The notes below the pieces were generated by a model. That model made no database searches and was not told the DNA's origin. It worked only from the letters and a program-made list of their open reading frames with translations. A stretch of DNA of 64,000 bases, taken from positions 66,665,635 through 66,729,634 of the forward strand of contig CM067356.1 in assembly GCA_034190875.2 (NCBI GenBank), given 5' to 3'. A program made the position numbers and the translations under genes. This document shows positions 57,306-64,000 of the stretch, piece after piece; within the stretch, counting starts at the first letter, position 1, and the number at the start of each line of letters is the position of its first letter. The DNA is from Urechis unicinctus (lineage: Eukaryota > Annelida > Polychaeta > Xenopneusta > Urechidae).

Positions 57306-58909
57306 ATGGCTGACATATTATATAGAGGGACAGCGATTATCCTGGTATTATGTGATATTTCGTTGGTGTCTGGCTTCCAGTCCATAGGAACCTCGTTGAC
57401 ATCAGTACCCAGTGATATGCCTTTGGGTGACCTGTCCGTTGACCTGAGCGATAATTTCATTATTTCCGTGGCGTTACCCGCCATGACGGACCTGGTTTCT
57501 CTCACATTTAACACGAACTTGTTGACATCACTTCCGGATGTCAGAATCGTGGCCGGAACTCTTGAGTCGCTTATCTTAAAGGATAACCAAATATCGGTTG
57601 TTGACGCCGCGTACCTTGATGGGTTGACAAGTCTGGTCAAGCTCTATTTGACGGGCAACCTGCTGTCGGCGTTCCCCGATGTCCTCGGACCTTGTCCCAC
57701 GCTGTCGATTCTTGACCTGTCAGATAATCGGTTCACCGAGTTCCCCGTGCTGGAAAACATCGGATGGTCATTAAAAACTTTCTCTGTGAAAAACAATCCC
57801 GTGCCACCAGGTGATAAAGATCTCACCGCTAAAATCTTCTCCACCGCGTTTACTGGTCTCACCATAGATCACAATGACATCAGAAGCGTCCCGTTACTGC
57901 GCGATGACGTGAAAGCTGTTATGACTGTTCTATCGCTGCTTAACTGCAGTCTGACGGTCCTCAAGAAAAACGAATTGAAAGGCTTTCATGCGTTTGCCGA
58001 TTTAAGGTTGAGTTACAATAACTTCAAGATCCTACCGGACGTTTCGCTTGTCGGTGCAACACTAGCTACATATGTCATACGACATAACCAACGCCCCTTA
58101 AGGGCCCACAGACATCCCTTTAAAGGTCTAACAGCGTTGACATCCATCTACTTCACCGACAACGTATTCGAGGAAATGCCTAACGAATTGAAATGCCAAA
58201 TTCCCGGGGGACGCCCTTGATAATGATGGACCTGAACGAAAAACCGAGCTTAAAGATGAATTGTGACTGCCATGCCAAGTGGTGATAGATGCTGGCGCTG
58301 AGAGGCGGTATTATTGCGTTCCCTCATGGCATGGCGTGTGAATCGCCGGAGAACCGAGCTCCTCAAGCTTGGGGGTCACTGACTGTATCCGACTTGACAT
58401 GTCAAGGTAACTCAAATCAATATATACAGTAATTTACAATTTTATGATGAGTTAGAAAATATTGTATGCATGTGAACAAGGATCCGGTTATAATGAATTT
58501 AGTCGAAATAAAATCGTTTTGATGATGTTAGTTTGAAATAATCGTATTTTCAATGACAACGGCACTTATTTCCCTCCGTAAAAAAGTAATCCATGATTAG
58601 CTATTTTTAAAGTCTCAACACATTATCACTTAAAAACCACTTGTGTTCAGGCAAATATTGCGAGTTCTACGTCACCCCGATTGAAATTGCCACCTACACC
58701 TGCGCAAGCGCGCCAGTCTCTGAGCAGTTTCCGGTGAAATCGGTCGGCGAGTGCGCAAACAGATGTGCCAGAAACATCGACTGCGTGTATTTCAGCAGGA
58801 AGCGCTGAATAGCAAGGAATACACATGCAGCCTCACGGATTTGTCTGTGGCTGATCTCACGCAGCCCCAGACGTTCTCATCGACAGGGACTTGGTACGCT
58901 TTGGACTGA
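57306..58909 (+). CDS. Secreted leucine-rich-repeat protein with PAN/apple-like C-terminal exon (frame breaks)
   Basis: ATG 57,306 opens a hydrophobic signal peptide (YRGTAIILVLCDISLVSG). About nine LRR units follow (LGDLSVDLSDNFI, LESLILKDNQISVV, LVKLYLTGNLLSAFPD and LSILDLSDNRFTEFPV style). The first frame stops at 58,220; another frame continues with a cysteine cap (SLKMNCDCHAKW) interrupted by TGATAG at 58,283-58,288, and reaches a donor at 58,407. Exon 58,651-58,909 encodes CEFYVTPIEIATYTCASAPV and VGECANRCARNIDCVYFS, a PAN-like Cys pattern. A further frame change at about 58,803 precedes the stop at 58,907. An extracellular recognition role is likely. Pseudogene or assembly indels; I cannot separate these. 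Confidence 0.65.
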
Positions 58910-59770
58910 GTACCGAAAGCACGCCGCAAGAACATAACATCCGATGTCATATCCGGTCGATTTGAACTTCGTTTTATCATTACTGGTCCCTAACGCCATC
59001 CTTTCATTAAACTTTATATAATTGATCAGGAAAATTAAGCAAAAATGCAGCTTGACGACGACATTGTATACAGGATGAATGTTCCAGCGTTATATTGCGC
59101 CCGCACTCAGTTTGTACATACATCATCGTGTTTTATCATTGATTGCCGGTATAGATTTAATATTGCTTGTTTTTCTTTAGTATTTGCTCTGTTAACTTCA
59201 TGTTACCTGAACCGATTCTCAATACTTGTAGCTTGCAGCACCAACTCGCTTATATTTCTTGGTAAATAAATGACCAATGCAAATGATACCTTTTTTTTCG
59301 GCATCCAGTGATTTCAAACGATGTTGTGATCGGAATATAATTTTGCCACATGACTGCATTCACAGCCCACCTGTCCGATTATAATTGTGATAACACCTTG
59401 TGATGTTCTATTTGGGTAGATTTACAGCATTTCATCAAACAATCTTTTAAATTTTGCTATGAAATATAAATGTGCATTTTCCTGGAAATTCTTTCAAACT
59501 ATTGCTGTAGAAATAAACTACGCTCACTGTGTCCGAGCTACTTTTTGACCGGATATCCTGTAATATGAGTTGTATCTGTGACCCTGGCTACTTTTATGGA
59601 CTTTGTTAAGTCCGATTTCATATATTTCTGTCGGGACGTGATAAATAGATCACTATAGCTTACAGTCGACTCCATTAAGCATTCTAAGATAAAAGCAGGC
59701 GAAGTTGAATACAAATATCAGAAAATGGTAGAATTGCGCATGGATTTTACACGACCCGTTGTATTTGGGA
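58910..59770. other. Intergenic, no feature recognised
   Basis: AT-rich, no supported ORF. Confidence 0.4.
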
Positions 59771-59772
59771 GA

Positions 59773-59890
59773 CTACATCACCTTGGTTTGGCTACATCAC
59801 CTAGGTTTGGCTACATCACCTTGGCTTGGTGACATCACCTTGGTTTGGCTACATCACCTTGGTTTGGCTTCATCACCTTGGTTTAGCTTC
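59773..59890. repeat. 19-bp tandem repeat, about 6 copies
   Basis: Unit TACATCACCTTGGTTTGGC with starts at 59,774, 59,793, 59,812 and onward, drifting in the last copies. Confidence 0.85.
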
Positions 59891-60195
59891 TAGGCCTAGA
59901 AGATCAAATACCCTATAATGGGCGACTATGCAAACATAATGAGGATGACAGAAAGCCCACAATCACTAAGTAATCATCCGTTATAATGCGACCCCCTCTC
60001 AACCGACCCACGCATTGACGTATTTTTATGTAAATACCCTCAGATTTCGAACCCAAATGAAATCGACATGTTAGCGTTTTAAGCTACGTTTTCGTTAAAA
60101 GGCTGCATTTCAGTTTTGCCCGACAGCGCTCCAACTAGAATCGGAATTTACTATTCCCATTGTGAGTGTTTTCATTCAAGCGATTCTAATCTGCC

Positions 60196-60207
60196 GCCGC
60201 CATATTG
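60196..60207 (+). promoter_or_regulatory. YY1-type motif GCCGCCATATTG
   Basis: Exact fit to the YY1 consensus GCCGCCATnTTG, in a GC-richer patch. It might mark a promoter for an unseen transcript; the ORFs just downstream (60,205-60,692) carry no known domain. Confidence 0.3.
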
Positions 60208-61009
60208 TCGCGTGCGTTTTTTCCTTCGATCGTAAAAGGTAGCTACGCAGGGCCATCGCAGAAAAATCGTATGCGATTTTCCCCAAACTTTCATTTCGGC
60301 GCGTGGTCAAGTTTCACCATAATAATCATGCTTGTGACAAAAATGAAGGGGCGATTTGGAAGAATTTACCGAACTTATTCCTTCAAGAACAAGTTTATAT
60401 GACGTGGCTGACACTGACTGATCCCAAGCTCAGGGACAGTCAGCTTATATTCAATGCATGGCACCGAATCATGCTTTTGTTTGATGTACTCTTTTGCAGT
60501 AGTAATTTGTTTGCCAACAAGACCATCAGTTCTTCATTATTGAGCAATAGCAACTCTTGTAAACATGCGTTGTTGCCATCACGACAATCACACCAAGGAC
60601 TGATGTCTTCCACATGTATGGAAACACGCCAGACGCGATTTGCAGCCGGATTGGAGCCGGAATGCAGCCCAGGTTTATGTAAACATAAGTAGTGAATATA
60701 TGTACCTCCTCAAGCAGCGTTTTTGATCAGGGATAAGGTGGGGACCCCTTTCCTATGGCGTGGGGACCTTTGGGGCCCTCAATGCGGCAGCGTTGATTTT
60801 GGTGAGGATTGTGCAATATATTTTTCGCTGACGGATCGCTTCCGGATTCGGTGTGCGATATTTTGGTGTCATCATATTCGACGGATCTCTTTTGGGATTG
60901 TGTTGTGCGCTATTTTTGGCTGATGTGGTAAGTTGTTTATTAAAACGTTTAGAAAGTGCTGAATATATGCTAATGAAAGACTTTGTGAGGGGTCTTTGAA
61001 AGGAGTTTG

Positions 61010-61290
61010 TAAGTGGCTTCCTCTATCCTGGTAATGAGTTGATATATTCAACAAGCGTTGGTGTTCTTGGTAGATTGGCGTGACAAGGGTAGTGTTGTTG
61101 TTAGCTTGGCGTGAGTTTTCACCTTTTTCTCTTAATATGAAGATGGTATTTAATAAATGGGGTAAGTTGCTATTGACTTCCTCTATCCCAGGATAGAGGT
61201 GATATATTAAAACGTCATTAACTATTAAATACATTTTACTTTGAAGTGTGTTCTGGCTTCCGCTATCCTTGTAATGAGTTGATATATTGA
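61010..61290. repeat. Three copies of a CTTCCTCTATCC...GAGTTGATATATT motif
   Basis: About 34-bp similar blocks at 61,014, 61,172 and 61,252 (GGCTTCCTCTATCCTGGTAA then TGAGTTGATATATT). They lie upstream of the PolB promoter and may be part of the second element's terminal region. Confidence 0.6.
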
Positions 61291-61396
61291 ATCGTTTATC
61301 AGCTCTGGGTGATTTCACAATCTCCTCAGATATTTTATGATCGTTTGCTGACCTCTGCTAAGTTGAGTAATACCTCATGTCAATACATTGGGGGTG

Positions 61397-61422
61397 TATA
61401 TAAACTCGAGAGGGTGGTCTCA
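61397..61422 (+). promoter_or_regulatory. Core promoter of the second PolB: TATA box plus initiator
   Basis: TATATAA at 61,397-61,403 and an initiator-like TCAGTT around 61,420, 25 bases apart. An ACCATGG start at 61,434-61,440 gives a very short 5' UTR. This is a textbook arrangement for a strong RNA polymerase II promoter. Confidence 0.6.
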
Positions 61423-61436
61423 GTTGATCATTTACC

Positions 61437-64000
61437 ATGGCTGGCAAACGACAACTGGAATCTTTCAATGAGGCGAGCAAACGTGGTAGTGCCATGAGCG
61501 ATGCAGACTTGTTAAAAGCGGTGGAACAAATTGAGATGGAAAGCAGTGAGTATGATTTTATTTCTATACCTGAATTATAGAATTACCAGGTATACGTCAT
61601 ACATGAATGACAGTTTTTTGTTACGCGTGTGTGTTTCAGTGTTGACAGGAGACGAAGATATTTTACACACCGCCATAAACGCTTATGCAATCGAACAGGT
61701 CAATACCGCGTTGGATTCGTTAAACAATGCTCAACATACCGCGACACAAACTGGAGCTGTCGCTGTGGTCGACAATGCCAAGGTAGGTCTATTACAGGGT
61801 ATAATTGAGGAATGACATAGCGAAAAGCTTTATGACATTTGGTGATATTTATATTGACAGATTATTGATGATTATGTCGACAGAAGATGTGTTGGCTGCT
61901 AATGAAAGAGCTATTCAGACTCATACGCGATTTGGAAAGCTGCAAACTGTTTACAACTATAATTAGTCAGAAGATGTACCCAACCTCAACCAGAATATAT
62001 TTGAGGAAGGCGATACAGCCTTTAAAATCAACGGTAGTTATGGATTCTTATTACGCCACAAATAAACAGATGAATTGCGCTATTTTCACTCGTCAGTAAA
62101 CAACAATCGAATGTTGCCTACACCTCGGGTTGTACGGAATGCCGACGATTTTGACAGGGCTATGCATGAAATTACACAAACAGAGATCTTGACCTACGCC
62201 CAGAATCAACGACCGGATTCGAAATGGAGTGTGGAGGCAGTGACAAATTTGACCGTCGTTGTGAACCCAATCGACGATAACGTGATCGGCTACCCTCCAC
62301 CTGTTATGCCGGAACACCTGAAAAGAAACAGAGCCATCAACTAGTTAGAGCGAAAGAAAAACACAGTGAACCGTATCAAGACCGATTGTGCTTTTTCAGG
62401 GCCCTGGCCTTGCACAGAGGAGCGAAGATCACGGATCTAGAGAACACAACAAAAACATTGTTTAAGACTGCTTACCCAAAACCAAAGAAAAAAACATTCA
62501 CGGGTGTACCTCTTGAAGATACCGAAAGACTAGCAAAACAATTCAAAGTGAACGTCAAGGTGTACACGCTAGATGAGAATCAAGTAAATGTTTCTTTGAG
62601 TGATTAAACAGAAGTAACACAAGAAACGATGTAATCATTTGATATCTAAATGGGTGCTTTACCACATGTATGAGAAACGGATGTGATCGTTTTGTTATAT
62701 GTGTTTCAGGTAGCTACTTCAGTCAAGCAAACGCGCACAAAATTCGCCGCGACCTTGAAATTGAACCTGCACGAAAATCACATTAGTTAGATAAAAAACT
62801 TTGACCTTTATAGCAAATCATATATTTGTAGTACCTGTCAGAAGCTGTGGAAAAATGAGAAAAAACTACATCGCCATGAAAACAAATGACATTTGTTTTC
62901 ATGGCGATGACATTTGAAATGTACTGTGGAAACGAAATACAAGTACCCAGGCGGTGTTTTTCATTTACCGCTCACTATCTTTGAAGCGTTACGGGACGAA
63001 GGAATAGAAATAGGAGATGGTATTTACCCTTACTCAGCCACCTATGATTTTGAAAGATATTTTTGAGAAGACAACATACCCGTCAATTCACCCAAAGTCA
63101 CCTGGGACCAAAAACACGTGCCGTTATCAGTGAGTGTATGCAGCAATGTACCTGATTATACTGAACCAAAATGCTTTGTAACGGAAGGAAATGCGGAAAC
63201 ATTGATTGACAGGATGATGATGTACATAGAGGAGATATCAAACACCGCCTATATACTGATGCTTGCTCAATACGAAGCTACCCTAACCCAGTTACTAGAG
63301 AAAAACGATGAACCCCATTAACGGGACCCGGTCGCCTAGGGAGAACACCCATTGCAGAAATTACAGAGCAAATTTGACAACTATTTACACGTATTGCCGT
63401 TAGTCGGATTCAATTCATGAAATTATGACCTCAATGTTGTGGAAATACCGTTGACAACTTACCTGCAAGAACATTCATCACTCAAGTATACCATCAAACG
63501 AAATAACTCATTCATGTGCATTGGAACAGACCATGTACCGTTTTTGGATATCACTTACTTTATTGCACCTGGATATACATACGACAAATACCTAAGAGCC
63601 TTTCAATGTGAACAGAAAAGGGATATTTCCGGTATGAATGGGTGACACTCGATCGTTTGAACAATACAGAATGACCACCCCATGTAGCTTTTTACAGTGC
63701 GTTAAAACAAGCAAACATTACAGCTGACCAATACGCTGAATGTCAAGGAGCGTGGGAAGCAGGTCATATGCAGACTTTTTGAAGACTTTAATATATTATA
63801 ACAATTTAGATGTCAAACCTTTTCTGGAACCCACAGAGAAACAGAGTCGTTTTTACAGCGAGAGAGGTATAAATATGTTGAAGGATGGAATATCAGTACC
63901 TGGATTAACCATGCAATATTTGTTTCAAGACTTGGAAGATTATTTTACCTTACCAGACGAACAAAACAACGACATCTATTGGTTGATAAAAAAATGGAAT
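61437..64000 (+). pseudogene. Polinton-type DNA polymerase B, N-terminal half, decayed (continues off window)
   Basis: ATG 61,437 (ACCATGG) starts a short first exon ending at a donor near 61,548. A second possible exon is 61,640-61,780. Recognisable blocks then follow in changing frames: GDTAFKINGSYGFLLRHK, ELRYFHSSVNNNRMLPTPRV and YAQNQRPDSKWSVEAVTNLT (62,000-62,260); LCFFRALALHRGAKITDLEN (62,390-62,450); a Cys/His finger CSTCQKLWKNEKKLHRHE (62,830-62,890); an Exo-like YDFERYF at about 63,045; GFNS, a TGA at 63,418, then NYDLN (ExoII); FMCIGTDHVPFLDITYFIAP; and DGISVPGLTMQYLFQDLEDY near 63,900. At least five stops or frame changes occur. Palm motifs would lie beyond 64,000. It belongs to a different polymerase lineage from the 18-21 kb copy. 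Confidence 0.8.

Noticed and set aside
60303..60692. 129-codon plus ORF after the YY1-like motif
   Set aside because: No motif on either strand strong enough to name it; composition looks non-coding.

Overview
The window is animal genomic DNA. Genes are spliced with GT-AG introns, the intergenic DNA is AT-rich with long (AT)n tracts, and transposon debris is dense. The gene families present (P2X receptor, THOC6-like WD40 protein, TIR-domain protein, LRR/PAN secreted protein, THAP/DDE transposases, DIRS and Ty3 elements, Maverick/adintovirus-like blocks) suggest an invertebrate metazoan. A marine lophotrochozoan such as a mollusc fits best, but the sequence alone does not prove the phylum.

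Layout. 1-5.45 kb: 3' part of a P2X purinoceptor gene (nine exons, + strand). 5.8-21.2 kb: a decayed Maverick/Polinton or adintovirus-like block. It holds a coiled-coil ORF remnant, a small hydrophobic ORF, a YqaJ-like nuclease relic, an embedded DDE_Tnp_4 transposase fragment, a second YqaJ relic, several structural-type ORFs, a capsid-like gene, an FtsK/HerA-type ATPase, a DDE integrase and a protein-primed-type DNA polymerase B. Some ORFs are intact and others carry stops and frameshifts. 21.2-29 kb: an immune-type locus on the minus strand, with a TIR-domain exon ending in 36-bp repeats, a partial duplicate of that exon, a separate Ser/Pro-rich terminal exon, and a 4.3-kb satellite of 42-bp units between them. 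29-34 kb: repeats and microsatellites. 33-38.5 kb: a broken Ty3/gypsy retrotransposon (minus). 38.5-41.8 kb: dispersed repeats, (AT)n and a tRNA-derived SINE. 41.8-44.2 kb: a broken DIRS-type retrotransposon with tyrosine recombinase (minus).

45-64 kb: a short repeat that joins sequences otherwise found at the two ends of the 6-21 kb block; a THAP + DDE_Tnp_4 transposase pseudogene; a YqaJ-like fragment carrying a PHD finger; 5' exons of a THOC6-like gene; a 27-bp satellite; a large inverted repeat in (AT)n; an LRR + PAN secreted-protein gene; and at the right edge the N-terminal half of a second, unrelated Polinton-type PolB behind a good TATA/initiator promoter.

The main theme is repeated colonisation by large DNA viruses/transposons around ordinary host genes. 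Single-base frameshifts occur in TE genes and also in host-like genes (THOC6-like, LRR/PAN), so some breaks may be assembly indels rather than true decay. Nothing here is a complete autonomous element.
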